Source of the DNA: Halocatena marina
GTDB taxonomy: Archaea; Halobacteriota; Halobacteria; Halobacteriales; Haloarculaceae
Assembly: GCF_023276375.1 (NCBI RefSeq)
Contig: NZ_JALLPK010000002.1
Location: forward strand, 392,687-456,686
Reading direction: 5' to 3'
Length of the DNA: 64,000 nucleotides
The translations under genes were made by a program, and so were the position numbers. Positions 18,792 to 30,864 of the stretch are shown one piece after another; within the stretch, counting starts at the first letter, position 1, and each line of letters starts with the position of its first letter. The notes beneath the pieces were generated by a model, which saw nothing but the letters and a program-made list of their open reading frames with translations, was not told where the DNA came from and did not search any database.

Positions 18792-19484
18792 ATGGTGGTC
18801 TCGCTTGTGATGGGCTGGCGGCAGTTGCTGTTCGAGAACTGGCCTATCGATCCCGCACTGGTCGACTCTCATCTTCCGGAATCGCTCACTGTCGACCGCC
18901 ACGACGGGAACGCGTGGCTCTCGGTCGTCCCGTTCACCAATGTCGCTGTCCGTCCGAAGGGGCTCCCCCGAAAACTGGGCGTTCGTCTCCCAGAAATCAA
19001 CGTTCGAACGTACGTCACCTACGACGGTGTCCCCAGCGTCTACTTCTTCAGTTTGGACGCTCAGGGACTTGCCAGTGTCATGAGCGCGCGTCTCTTCCAT
19101 CACCTTCCGTACTATTACGCTCGAATCTCACTCTCCATAGCTGATGGTCGCGTGCGGTTCGACAGCCAGCGGTGCCACCCTGGTGCTCGTCCCGGTCGGT
19201 ACGAAGCCACCTACTGGCCGACCGGCGAACCGTTCGACGCTCCCTCGGATCCGCTCACGGAATTCCTCGTCGAGCGCTATCGATTCTATACCGAAGCTTC
19301 CGATGGATCGCTTCGCTACACTGACGTGTGTCACGATCCTTGGACGCTGTACCCCGCCAAAGCGACTGTTGAGGCCGACACGTTGCTACGTGCTGCTGGT
19401 TTCGCCCAACCCGACGCGGAGCCGGTATACTACTACAGCCCTGGATTGAACGTTGTGGCGTCTCAAAGCAGACGACACGAATAG
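18792..19484 (+). CDS. DUF2071 (YqjF-like) protein
   Basis: This encodes 230 residues from the ATG at 18792. A longer frame opens at 18660, but the family usually begins near 'MGWRQLLFENWPIDPALV', matching the chosen start. Internal motifs typical of the family are 'SVVPFTNVAVRPKGLP' and 'NVRTYVTYDGVPSVYFFSLD'. The protein is soluble. Function is unknown, although this family is often found beside membrane or redox genes. It follows the permease on the same strand and shares its GC-rich composition. Confidence 0.85.
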   Translation: MVVSLVMGWRQLLFENWPIDPALVDSHLPESLTVDRHDGNAWLSVVPFTNVAVRPKGLPRKLGVRLPEINVRTYVTYDGVPSVYFFSLDAQGLASVMSARLFHHLPYYYARISLSIADGRVRFDSQRCHPGARPGRYEATYWPTGEPFDAPSDPLTEFLVERYRFYTEASDGSLRYTDVCHDPWTLYPAKATVEADTLLRAAGFAQPDAEPVYYYSPGLNVVASQSRRHE

Positions 19485-19943
19485 CCTCTAGATGACAGCT
19501 GAAGTACTCATCGATCTCCAAATGATTCAGATCGATGTGGGATGTGACAGCTCATTTGCTCTGCGGTGTATCAGTGTCCTTCCTTGCTGGGACGCCGTGC
19601 TGTTGGCCAGTAACACGTCTAGCACCAGTTTACTTGCTGCGAGAGATCTACACCAAACACGTCGAAGTTAGCATCTGTACATTATTTTGTAAACCTATCG
19701 GTGTGTGAACAGTCTCAGATTCAGTCTCTACACCCTTGGTGCGGAAGTTTCCCGTCTTTCAATCTATCCACTGAGATATCACCCTAATCATCTAGTGTAT
19801 GATATAATGTGATAAAAATATTATAATATAACATGATTATAGATATACTTATTATATAGTTAATTATAACTAATAACATCGTACATCTGAATGTTATTTA
19901 TTCAGGCTGATGTACGATACAAATACGGAAAGATAACCTATAC
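19485..19943. other. AT-rich upstream region of the secreted protease gene
   Basis: This stretch contains no gene. From about 19795 to 19880 it is almost purely A and T, which would suit promoter opening or curvature. The hairpin listed separately follows it. Confidence 0.5.
19879..19917 (+). promoter_or_regulatory. Inverted repeat just upstream of the protease start
   Basis: The outer arms TCGTACATC (19879-19887) and GATGTACGA (19909-19917) pair over nine bases. Inside them TGAAT and ATTCA can pair to extend the stem. The structure ends 26 bases before the ATG at 19944. It could be an operator for a dimeric regulator or a 5' leader hairpin. Which one cannot be decided from sequence. Confidence 0.5.
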
Positions 19944-22900
19944 ATGAAATTGAATTACACGAAACAACTCCTCGCAATCATACTTGCATGTATACTCGCA
20001 TTCTCCATGGCAACGCCATTCGTTGCCGCAGGGGGAAGCGAGCCTACAGCACATGATACAACAAGTATCGATACTGCACAATTGAGTAGTAGTCTTGACC
20101 AAAATCAGGTCAGTTACATTACTCAGCACGAACCATCAACCACGCTCCGTCAAAAACCACAGGCTTCGGTTCTTGATCCCGCTCTGGAGGACGCCAATGG
20201 GACTGTAAACGCGCTTCTCGTCCTCAATCAAGCATCTGTCGATCAAACGGCGGATCGAAACGAGACAATAAGCACGTTGAAACAGCACGCGGCAACCACC
20301 CAACAATCAGTAAAAACCTCCGCTAACGGTCTGCAAGGCGTCGAGGTGACCAATACGTTCTGGATCGCCAATATTGTCTCAGTCACTATCGACACCGATC
20401 GAACCGACGCTCAGGAACTCGCCAAGATCGATGGTGTCAACACAGTTGTCAAGAGCCGCGAACATTCCATTCCGGAACCGAAAGACACTGTCAAACCGAG
20501 TCCTGCACCGAACGACGTTAATACTACCTATGGGCTCGATCAGATCAACGCGACCGATATCTGGAACGAGTTCGACGTTCGTGGCGAAAACACCAAAGTC
20601 GCAGTTCTCGACACTGGTGTCGATATCAGCCATCCGGATCTTGATCTCTATACCGAAAATGCGTCTAATCCGATCTATCCAGGCGGTTGGGCTGAATTCG
20701 ACGACAGCGGCAACCAAGTTCCCGGCTCCGAACCACGCGATAGTCACTATCATGGTACGCATGTCAGCGGTACCGTGGCGGGCGATTCTGCGGGGGGTAC
20801 CGCTATTGGTGTTGCTCCAAACGTCCAGTTGATGCACGCGATGGTCATCCCCGGTGGCAGTGGCTCTACTGAACAGGTCATCGGCGGGGCGCAGTGGGCC
20901 GTCAGTGAAGGTGCTGACGTAGCGAGTCTCAGTCTCGGTGCGGGCTGTGGGCTGTTCGGTCCTGTCTACTCTCAAGCGTGGATTCCGGTGATCGAAAACA
21001 CCAAAGCATCAGGAACTAACTTTGTTGCGGCGGCTGGCAACGGCGGTGAAGGTTGTGTCGGCTCACCTGGCAACGACTACCGGTCGTTCAGTATTGGTGC
21101 CTCGAACGCGAACGGCGACATCGCGGATTTCTCTAGTGGCCAAGTTATCGATAAAACCGAATGGGATAATCCACCTGCAGCGTGGCCTGATACATTCACG
21201 AAGCCGGATGTCTCCGCACCCGGTGTTGATATACTGAGTGCCGAACCTGGTGGGGGATACCGGCTGCTGAGTGGTACCTCGATGGCCACCCCACACGTCG
21301 CAGGCGCGGTTGCGCTGGTTCACTCGGCGAATCCCGATCTCACTGTAGCTGAGATTGAACAGGTATTCAGTGAGACGGCATGGAAGCCCGACGACTGGGA
21401 GGGACCAGATGATGCGAAAGACACGCGCTACGGGATGGGCATCATCGACGCGTACAACGCGACCCAGCAGGTCGCAACCGCCATTCCCGAGTACGAACTC
21501 GGTGACGTCGACGAAAACGACGCTGTCAACGTCCAAGACGTTCAGTTGATGCAGCAGTATCTCTACGGTGAGGCCCCCGAGAATTTCAACGAAAACCTCG
21601 GGGACTTGAACCGTGATGACGAGGTAACTCTCGACGATCTGAAACTACTGCAACGGAACGTCCAAGGAACGGTCGACGAAGGAGAAATACAGGTATCGAA
21701 TCTCACTGCTCCCGACGAAGTGACCGAGAATGAATCGATCACCGTCAGTGCCGATCTCAATAACCCCGGCGGACTGGGCACGGTTCAGGAAATCGGTCTG
21801 TACGTTGCTGCTGACGAGAGCAACCTCGGTGACGGTGAGCCAATTGCGACGACAGTCGTCGACATGGCACCCGAGGGTGTCGATAATCCGGTTGACCAAC
21901 CGCACGAGACAACAGTAACGTTCGAAATCGACGCCAACACCGTCAGTGAGGGTGACTATCACGTCGGCGTGGTCTCTCAGGATGACTCCGTAAGCGACGA
22001 ACTCACTGTTCTTGGATCGAACTTCGTTATCGCTGGCCTGAACGCACCTGCGAATGTCGAACAAGGCGAATCATTCGACGTGAACGCGACGATTACAAAT
22101 ACGGGCAATCTGGAAGACAGACAGACCGTCGAGTATCGTATCGACGGCGTCGAACGGACGACGAACGTGACGCTCTCAGCTAACGAGAGCATGACCGTCG
22201 AATTCGATGATATCGAATCGGACAGACTTGACGCAGGCACCTACGAACACGGAGTGTTCTCCGAGGATGACTCGGCGACAGTGAACATTACTGTGCTTGA
22301 AGGATTCTTCGATGTCGAAATCACCGATGCAACCAGTGAGGCGTCAGTTGGTGAGACGGTCAATGTCACAGCAACTGTCGAGAACACCGGTGAGGCGACA
22401 GACGAGCAGGCTGTTACCTACGACGTAGTCCCAAACAAGGTGAACCTCGCCGTGGTTGATGACCTGAACGACACGGAAAGTCGTGCATTGGTCGACAGAC
22501 TCGACTCATCACTACCGGATCGGTACAACATCACGCTTGTCACGACCGATGATCTAATGGACGAAATCGATTCCTACGATACCTTCGTTGTCAACGAATT
22601 CGACGAAAGTGACGTGTTCGTCCAGGACTTCGTCGATGCAACCGATGGGCCGGACACCGGCGTAGTCTACCTTGATCAGTGGGGGAGCTTCGGTGGAAGT
22701 GAAGCGATCGTTGAACTGTCCGGCGCGACGGGCGACCCGGAGAGTACAGACGATGGCTCCAACGGGGATGATCCGTATCTCCAGATCGAGACCGATCATC
22801 CGGTATTTTCCGGTGTCGGTGAATCAGGCGATCAAGTTGCACTCTTCGCTGGATCTGGACCCGAACACAGTTGGCACAACGACTACAGTGGCCAGACGCT

Positions 22901-24485
22901 CGCTAGCGTTGGTCAGGGTAGTGATATCAAGGGGCCCGCCATCGCAGTCAACGAGACCAGTTCGACGGTATTAGCCGATTCGCTTGGTCAGACAAGCTAC
23001 CTCCCGAGTGGGTATTCCGCGGGCGCAAACCAGATTCTCGCGAACGCAATCGAGCACGTCAGTGGTTTCACACCGACAGGAACCGCTCTCTCGACGGTGG
23101 ATGACACCACAGAGACCGTCACACTCGACCCAGGTGAGTCTACGACTGTCGAGTTTACCGACACGGTTCCGGACGGTACCGACATTTCGATTGATTACCG
23201 CCACTTAGTTGGTAGCGAGAATGACGAGGACTTCGCGCCGATTACGATAGACGTCGATCGTGGTGCAGTCGAAGGAACTGTCACTAGCGACACGACCGGC
23301 GACCCTATCGATGGTGCAACTGTCGAAATCACCGTCGAAACGGCCGACGGGAGCTACACCGCCACCACCAATGAAAATGGTGCGTACCGCATCGAGAACG
23401 TCCCCGAAGGAACGCACAACGTAACTGCGTCTGCCGACGGCTATAGCAGCGAGACCGTCTCAGTTGATGTGCCGGCGAACAGTATAGCGACAGCGAACTT
23501 CTCTCTCGCTCCGAACAATGGGTCGATTAGCGGCACAGTCACTGCAAGCGACACCGGCGAACCGGTTGCCAACGCCACGATCGCCGCCGAGGACAACGAG
23601 GGCACCATCTACCGTGAAACAACCGACGAGAACGGCACGTATACCCTCGATATGCCGTCGGGCGATTACGTTGTTTCCGTCGCTGAGACGCCGAGTGAGT
23701 TCCAACCGGAAGCAGTCGTCACAGTTGCTCCTGGTGAGGAAGTCACAGCTGTCGACTTCACGGTTGAGCCATCCAACGGAATGATAGATGGGTACGTCAC
23801 GAACGCGGCTGGCGTTCCAATCGAGGGTGCACACGTGACCGATGCTGATCAGGACTCGTTCAATGTGACGACCAACGAGGACGGCTACTATCGCATTGAA
23901 GATCTCAACCGAGGTACGTATGCCCTTCGGGCAGCCCATTCGGACTATCCGGATTCAGACATCACATTCGCCGATGTCGCTGCCGATGAAACGACGACCC
24001 AGAATCTAACGCTTGGGACGTTCTTCGAAGTATCGAATCTGAATGCGCCCAACGCAGCCGAACAAGGAGATTCATTCACTGTCAATGCGACGATCACGAA
24101 CATCGGTGACCAGCAGAACACGCGCACCGTCTTCTACTTCCCACCAGGGACGAACTTTGGTGAAAATATGTTGACCCAGTCTGATCTGTTCAAGGAAGTC
24201 ACGCTCGACGGTGGGGAGAGCACAACTGCTACATTCACCTACGATGTGTCTGCTGACTTCTCGCCAGGTGAGTACGAACACGGTGTCTCCGCTGACGAAG
24301 TCGAATCAACGTCCATCACAATTACAGAATCTGCTAATTCCACTAGTGAGAATCCCTCGATTACGGACAGCTCTGAGACTTCAATTATCGAAAATGTCGA
24401 GCGGTTGACTACCACACAACGATCACAAACACTGGAAGTGCCACCGGAACACAAATCTCTACCAGTTTCTTTAACAGCACGATAG
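19944..24485 (+). CDS. Secreted subtilisin-like protease with dockerin and repeated adhesion-like domains
   Basis: This 1513-residue protein has a Sec-type signal peptide (residues 1-29, ending AAG), a propeptide and an S8 catalytic domain with D223, H273, oxyanion N366 and S446 (GTSMATPHVAG). A type I dockerin-like pair follows at about 518-575 (GDVDENDAVNV and GDLNRDDEVTL). Then come CARDB-like beta domains near 583-690 and 692-787, a third interrupted by an inserted alpha/beta domain (about 825-1030), three carboxypeptidase-regulatory-like domains (about 1105-1360) and a last CARDB. Many Asn-x-Thr/Ser sites suit surface N-glycosylation. No PGF-CTERM anchor is present. The C-terminal tail looks frameshifted (see findings). 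Confidence 0.9.
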   Translation: MKLNYTKQLLAIILACILAFSMATPFVAAGGSEPTAHDTTSIDTAQLSSSLDQNQVSYITQHEPSTTLRQKPQASVLDPALEDANGTVNALLVLNQASVDQTADRNETISTLKQHAATTQQSVKTSANGLQGVEVTNTFWIANIVSVTIDTDRTDAQELAKIDGVNTVVKSREHSIPEPKDTVKPSPAPNDVNTTYGLDQINATDIWNEFDVRGENTKVAVLDTGVDISHPDLDLYTENASNPIYPGGWAEFDDSGNQVPGSEPRDSHYHGTHVSGTVAGDSAGGTAIGVAPNVQLMHAMVIPGGSGSTEQVIGGAQWAVSEGADVASLSLGAGCGLFGPVYSQAWIPVIENTKASGTNFVAAAGNGGEGCVGSPGNDYRSFSIGASNANGDIADFSSGQVIDKTEWDNPPAAWPDTFTKPDVSAPGVDILSAEPGGGYRLLSGTSMATPHVAGAVALVHSANPDLTVAEIEQVFSETAWKPDDWEGPDDAKDTRYGMGIIDAYNATQQVATAIPEYELGDVDENDAVNVQDVQLMQQYLYGEAPENFNENLGDLNRDDEVTLDDLKLLQRNVQGTVDEGEIQVSNLTAPDEVTENESITVSADLNNPGGLGTVQEIGLYVAADESNLGDGEPIATTVVDMAPEGVDNPVDQPHETTVTFEIDANTVSEGDYHVGVVSQDDSVSDELTVLGSNFVIAGLNAPANVEQGESFDVNATITNTGNLEDRQTVEYRIDGVERTTNVTLSANESMTVEFDDIESDRLDAGTYEHGVFSEDDSATVNITVLEGFFDVEITDATSEASVGETVNVTATVENTGEATDEQAVTYDVVPNKVNLAVVDDLNDTESRALVDRLDSSLPDRYNITLVTTDDLMDEIDSYDTFVVNEFDESDVFVQDFVDATDGPDTGVVYLDQWGSFGGSEAIVELSGATGDPESTDDGSNGDDPYLQIETDHPVFSGVGESGDQVALFAGSGPEHSWHNDYSGQTLASVGQGSDIKGPAIAVNETSSTVLADSLGQTSYLPSGYSAGANQILANAIEHVSGFTPTGTALSTVDDTTETVTLDPGESTTVEFTDTVPDGTDISIDYRHLVGSENDEDFAPITIDVDRGAVEGTVTSDTTGDPIDGATVEITVETADGSYTATTNENGAYRIENVPEGTHNVTASADGYSSETVSVDVPANSIATANFSLAPNNGSISGTVTASDTGEPVANATIAAEDNEGTIYRETTDENGTYTLDMPSGDYVVSVAETPSEFQPEAVVTVAPGEEVTAVDFTVEPSNGMIDGYVTNAAGVPIEGAHVTDADQDSFNVTTNEDGYYRIEDLNRGTYALRAAHSDYPDSDITFADVAADETTTQNLTLGTFFEVSNLNAPNAAEQGDSFTVNATITNIGDQQNTRTVFYFPPGTNFGENMLTQSDLFKEVTLDGGESTTATFTYDVSADFSPGEYEHGVSADEVESTSITITESANSTSENPSITDSSETSIIENVERLTTTQRSQTLEVPPEHKSLPVSLTAR

Positions 24486-27264
<2,779 letters not shown>

Positions 27265-27278
27265 TCTAATCTTCGAAC

Positions 27279-27307
27279 GCAGAAAATAGTGAATTCTGCC
27301 GTTTTTT
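27279..27307 (+). terminator. Hairpin plus T-run after katG
   Basis: The arms GCAGAA (27279-27284) and TTCTGC (27294-27299) form a six-base-pair stem, followed by a run of six T at 27302-27307, only 15 bases past the katG stop. Archaeal termination depends mainly on the T-run, and the hairpin may be incidental. Confidence 0.55.
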
Positions 27308-27545
27308 GTTGATTACTGTATTTCAGATACCGGCTGAGATGTGCTGTTGATCGAAACGTACCGCATTGGTGCCAACGATTTCGTTGGCTAGAAGCAGCGA
27401 AACGGAGAATTGACAAGTACTCGCCAGACTGCTGTATCGATCCGTCGTATGCTTTGCCCAGAGTGTTCAATCAAATGGTTATCTTTTATCTAATTTTGAC
27501 AAACTTGTTGGGTTCTGTGTGTGGTTTGGTGGATATTTATTTCTA

Positions 27546-27656
27546 ATTTTGCTTTGGTAGAGGAGGCAAGCCCCATTCCTACTGCGCTACTCGGTCGCTT
27601 TGCTCCCTGTGTTGCTCTTTGATCAAAGGGGCTTGCCTCCTCTACCAAAGCAAAAT
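27546..27656. repeat. Perfect 29-bp inverted repeat around a 53-bp centre
   Basis: Positions 27546-27574 and 27628-27656 are exact reverse complements over all 29 bases, separated by 53 bases. Pairing ends sharply at both sides. Nothing coding lies here. The size and shape suit a small non-autonomous mobile element (haloarchaeal palindrome-associated elements are known) or a long regulatory hairpin. Confidence 0.85.
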
Positions 27657-28001
27657 AATATTCTAAGAAGGTAGCCGCCCCACAACCATCGAAGAGATGG
27701 TCAACCACGTGCTGGATGGAGGTAGATGTGTGGTGGCCAACCGGCGTACACCTTGATCGCTTGTCGCCTGATTGCCGACAGACGCCGCTTTTAGCGGATA
27801 TGTAACAGTCGTTCCGGAATATCTGAAACTGGTTTGATCACGAGTACAGTACTCCACCACTCTTCTGATGAGCGATCATCGGCCACATTTGAGCATCACC
27901 GTCTGCCTACTCAACCGTCTGATGTTGTCGCCTCTCGACCGTCAATAGATTATCACATTTCGTGGAAGATGAATGTGAAAGCCGAGGCTCACAACGGCAT
28001 T

Positions 28002-28403
28002 TTAATCAAATGTCAAACCGTAACCCCATTCTCGAAGTTGTTCCTCAACATCGTCGAGATGCTCCAGTCCACTCATCACGAGTGCTTCTCTGAGATCAGT
28101 CAGAGCTACGTCACCGTCAAATTGATCTTCGAGCTCTCTGAGGGCATCTCGCTCCTCTCTTTGTGTATCTTGTTGGAGGAACAGTGGAACACGATTGCGT
28201 CCAGAATGGACACTGTCTCGCCGAAGGATCATCGGAATCTCTGATAGTTGGTGGGTCGTGGACTGAGTCGTAGCTTCGGTATCGTTTGGAGTCTCTGTGG
28301 TCTCGGCGTCGATTGTGGATTCATTATCGGTGTCGTCAATCTCTGGCTCCGAGATTGGATCTGCGAACGGATCGTCGCCAGAGCCTTCTTTCATTCCAGT
28401 CAT
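28002..28403 (-). CDS. Small acidic partner protein of the ParA-like ATPase
   Basis: This 133-residue protein has an ATG that overlaps the parA stop (ATGA at 28400-28403), so the two are translationally coupled. Residues 1-50 are disordered-looking and rich in Asp, Glu, Thr and Pro. Residues about 55-133 are a charged helical unit ('RDSVHSGRNRVPLFLQQDTQ' then acidic helices ending REWGYG). It lacks ParB nuclease-fold or HTH motifs that I can recognise. By position it would be the DNA-binding or adaptor half of a partition pair, acting with the repeat array upstream of parA. This role is inferred from context only. Confidence 0.65.
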   Translation of the reverse strand: MTGMKEGSGDDPFADPISEPEIDDTDNESTIDAETTETPNDTEATTQSTTHQLSEIPMILRRDSVHSGRNRVPLFLQQDTQREERDALRELEDQFDGDVALTDLREALVMSGLEHLDDVEEQLREWGYGLTFD

Positions 28404-29275
28404 GGGGTGATCACGCTGTGTTCAACATCGCCCGGCTCGGGTGGATTCGGTGCCTCGATACCAACTTGCTGTTCTAACTGGCGTGCCAACCGGTCGAATT
28501 GTGCGAGCGTTTTGATCTCATACTCTCGTCGCCGGCTTCGATGCTCCCGGATGTAACAGTATGCGGAACATTGTTGCTTCCAGCAGCCTTCCATCAAAGA
28601 CGCTCGATCTCCGATGATTTCTGGCGTCGAATAGGGTATATCGTTGATGATCTCCCGCTGATCACGCGTATCTTTGAAATCCATCGGCAGTGCAGCGAGG
28701 ACGCCGATATTGATGTCGAGATTTTCTTCTAAGCCAGCAACCAGCGATTCCAGTCCCTGTACTGCTGCATCTCCTTTTGCACTCGGTTCGACTGGTATAA
28801 CGAGTGACCGTGTCGCATTAATTGCGTTGTAGAGGTGTGGTCCCTCCGTAGCAGGCGGATCGCAGATCAGCACGTCGTATCGGTCGTTTACGTCTGCTCT
28901 GCGAAGGACGCGTAATAGTTGGGAATGCATTCCAAATGCTTCGCCCATCGCTTCGGCTTGTTCTTTCTCGCGGCGGAGATATTCCGCCAGACTTCCGAGC
29001 ATATTATGCTCTGGAATGATATCTACCCCCTCCTTGGTCTGGATAAGATCATCAAACGATCCGTTTGGCCGCTGGATCATGTGCCGAACAAGGTTGTCAA
29101 CCGACTTTTTCCGCTTCCCATCAACGCCGAACAGCCGTGAGAGGTCACCATCCTGCGGATCGAGTGGAACAACCAATGGTTTGAGACCTGCACGCGCGTG
29201 TGCGACAGCGAGGTTTGCTGCTGTCGTGGTCTTTCCAACGCCACCTGCTTCCGAATACGTTGTGTATGCCAGCAT
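28400..29275 (-). CDS. ParA/MinD-like partition ATPase
   Basis: This encodes 291 residues from the ATG at 29275. The Walker A loop is 'SEAGGVGKTTTAANLA'. Unlike canonical ParA (KGGxxGKT), the first signature lysine is replaced by Ala. Later motifs are 'VVPLDPQDGDLSRLFGVD' (switch I region) and 'YDVLICDPPATEGPHL' (Walker B). The family would dimerise on ATP and bind DNA non-specifically to move cargo DNA. It overlaps the acidic partner gene, and 65 bases upstream of its start begins the 37-unit repeat array, on the side where a promoter and centromere are expected. Confidence 0.85.
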   Translation of the reverse strand: MLAYTTYSEAGGVGKTTTAANLAVAHARAGLKPLVVPLDPQDGDLSRLFGVDGKRKKSVDNLVRHMIQRPNGSFDDLIQTKEGVDIIPEHNMLGSLAEYLRREKEQAEAMGEAFGMHSQLLRVLRRADVNDRYDVLICDPPATEGPHLYNAINATRSLVIPVEPSAKGDAAVQGLESLVAGLEENLDINIGVLAALPMDFKDTRDQREIINDIPYSTPEIIGDRASLMEGCWKQQCSAYCYIREHRSRRREYEIKTLAQFDRLARQLEQQVGIEAPNPPEPGDVEHSVITP

Positions 29276-29340
29276 GTTTCGAGTATTGTCCCACTCTACA
29301 ATGAATGTTCCCCATGTACACCCCCAATTATGTTCATTTA

Positions 29341-29821
29341 TGAACACACTCAGTGAATGAGTCTAGTGAACGTACTCAATGAACGGATCTAGTGAATGCA
29401 TTCGATGAACGTATCCGATGAAGACCATCGATGAACATACCTGGTGAACAGATCTAGTGAATGTACTCAATGAATCTATTCGATGAACGTACCCGATGAA
29501 TGGATCTAGTGAATGTATCTGGTGAACATACTCAATGAACACACTCGGTGAACAGGTCTAGTGAATGTACCCAATGAATGTGTTCAGTGAATACATTCGG
29601 TGGATGAACTCTATGAGTGGATTTAGTGAATATACTCGATGAACGGATCTAGTGGATGTATCTACTGGGTGTACTCAATGAGGGTTATCAGTGAACAGGT
29701 CTAATGAATAGATCTAGTGAACGCATTCAATGAATATCTCCGGTGAATACACTCTGTGAACGGATTTAATGAATGTACACGATGGCTGTCGGTGATGGGT
29801 TCTCTCAATGACGGCGTCCAG
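29341..29821 (+). repeat. Array of 37 tandem degenerate 13-bp repeats upstream of parA
   Basis: From 29341 to 29821 (481 bases, exactly 37 x 13) every unit begins with TG without a single insertion or deletion. Units 1-34 follow the consensus TGAAYGNAYYYRR, 29 of them beginning TGAA; units 35-37 are more diverged. A subtype ending RRTYTAR (mostly GATCTAG) recurs at units 2, 4, 9, 13, 17, 22, 24, 28, 29 and 33. Thirteen is not a multiple of three, so the periodicity is not coding. The array ends 65 bases before the parA start. It most resembles iteron-type centromere or operator arrays. Confidence 0.95.
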
Positions 29822-29930
29822 AGAACGTTCTTGCCGAATACATATATTGAGTACCCATAGCTACACCCCACCACCTCGTTCCGATAGTGTTCTGGACGCA
29901 AGGATGAGCGACTCGCTAACTAAAGATGGT

Positions 29931-29965
29931 ATCTCTCACGTCGGTAACCATCGTGATGGAGAGAT
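29931..29965. promoter_or_regulatory. Short inverted repeat between the array and hpt
   Basis: ATCTCTC (29931-29937) pairs with GAGAGAT (29959-29965), with ACG/CGT able to extend the stem. It lies downstream of hpt (minus strand), where a terminator or processing site might be, and beyond the far end of the repeat array. Confidence 0.3.
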
Positions 29966-30100
29966 TACATTGGCGATTTGGATATGCACGGTAGCCAGAA
30001 CGATCGTATCAACGTTGGCGAACTGGGATGTATCGTGAGCGCCGACGTGAACAATTAATTCTCGCGTATCTCCGGATAAAGGATAAGATGGACCGCTGAC

Positions 30101-30649
30101 TCAGTTGTGGACTGTAACTGTCCCATTTTCGACGGTGATATCGAGTAAACTGGTTGCCTCGTAGTCAGTGTCATCGAGCGCAGAGGGACCAACCTTTCGC
30201 AGCACGACGACGATATCAGTAATCTCTGCACCAATATCATCGAGCGCATCACAGATGGCTGCGATTGTTCCACCAGTTGAGAGAAGATCGTCGACGACGA
30301 GCACGCGGTCTCCCTCCTCTACATCGTTGATGTACAGATCGGACTCGGAGTAGCCGGTTTGCTGGTGGAGCGCAACCTCACCGTCAAGTCCATACGAGCG
30401 TTTGCGAATCACAACAAGCGGTGTGTCCGTCTGGAGTGAGAGTGCTGTGGCGAGATGAATGCCCATTGCTTCAGGTGTGACAATTTTATCCACGTCGAAG
30501 TCCACAACTTGGATGACACCAACGATGACCTCACGTAGGAGTGCGGGGTCAAGCATCGGCACGCCATTCGATATCGGGTGAACGAGATACTCGTAACCGT
30601 TCTTGTCAATAATAGGGGCGTCGTGTAAGGAGGAGCGGAGTCGTTCCAT
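30101..30649 (-). CDS. hpt: Hypoxanthine/purine phosphoribosyltransferase
   Basis: This encodes 182 residues from an internal ATG beginning [12 protein letters not shown]; the frame is open further upstream, but that segment lacks family resemblance. The PRPP-binding motif '[17 protein letters not shown]' is canonical. '[14 protein letters not shown]' and '[13 protein letters not shown]' match the archaeal Hpt/Apt-like subfamily. It salvages hypoxanthine or related purine bases to nucleotides using PRPP. The length is normal for the archaeal enzyme. Substrate preference between hypoxanthine and adenine is not resolved by sequence. Confidence 0.88.
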   Translation of the reverse strand: MERLRSSLHDAPIIDKNGYEYLVHPISNGVPMLDPALLREVIVGVIQVVDFDVDKIVTPEAMGIHLATALSLQTDTPLVVIRKRSYGLDGEVALHQQTGYSESDLYINDVEEGDRVLVVDDLLSTGGTIAAICDALDDIGAEITDIVVVLRKVGPSALDDTDYEATSLLDITVENGTVTVHN

Positions 30650-30864
30650 GTTATCGATTTCGGTAACAAACCTCAAAAGAAGTCCGTTCCATAGTAACGA
30701 AGAATAGCACTCCGTATTGGGAACGACTCTTCCTACAAGTATGGAACACGACACGGTGTTAATCAACCGCGGCTCATCGGTTGAATCGGAACTCCTTCGT
30801 TTGTTGTCAATACACTTTCAGATGAGGCTTAGAACGTTGGGCATCAAATCAATCATTACATCAA

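Larger units (their letters stand above)
27265..28001. other. Gene-free region between katG and the partition-like locus
   Basis: Apart from the terminator and the 29-bp inverted repeat listed separately, no coding sequence is supported. Open frames are short and overlap the palindrome. Confidence 0.4.

Noticed and set aside
29341..29821. A CRISPR array
   Set aside because: Units are contiguous 13-mers without unique spacers, and no cas genes are present.
29701..29901. A 66-codon minus-strand frame across the 13-bp repeat array
   Set aside because: A period of 13 bases cannot maintain a protein repeat, and the residues merely echo the DNA repeat.
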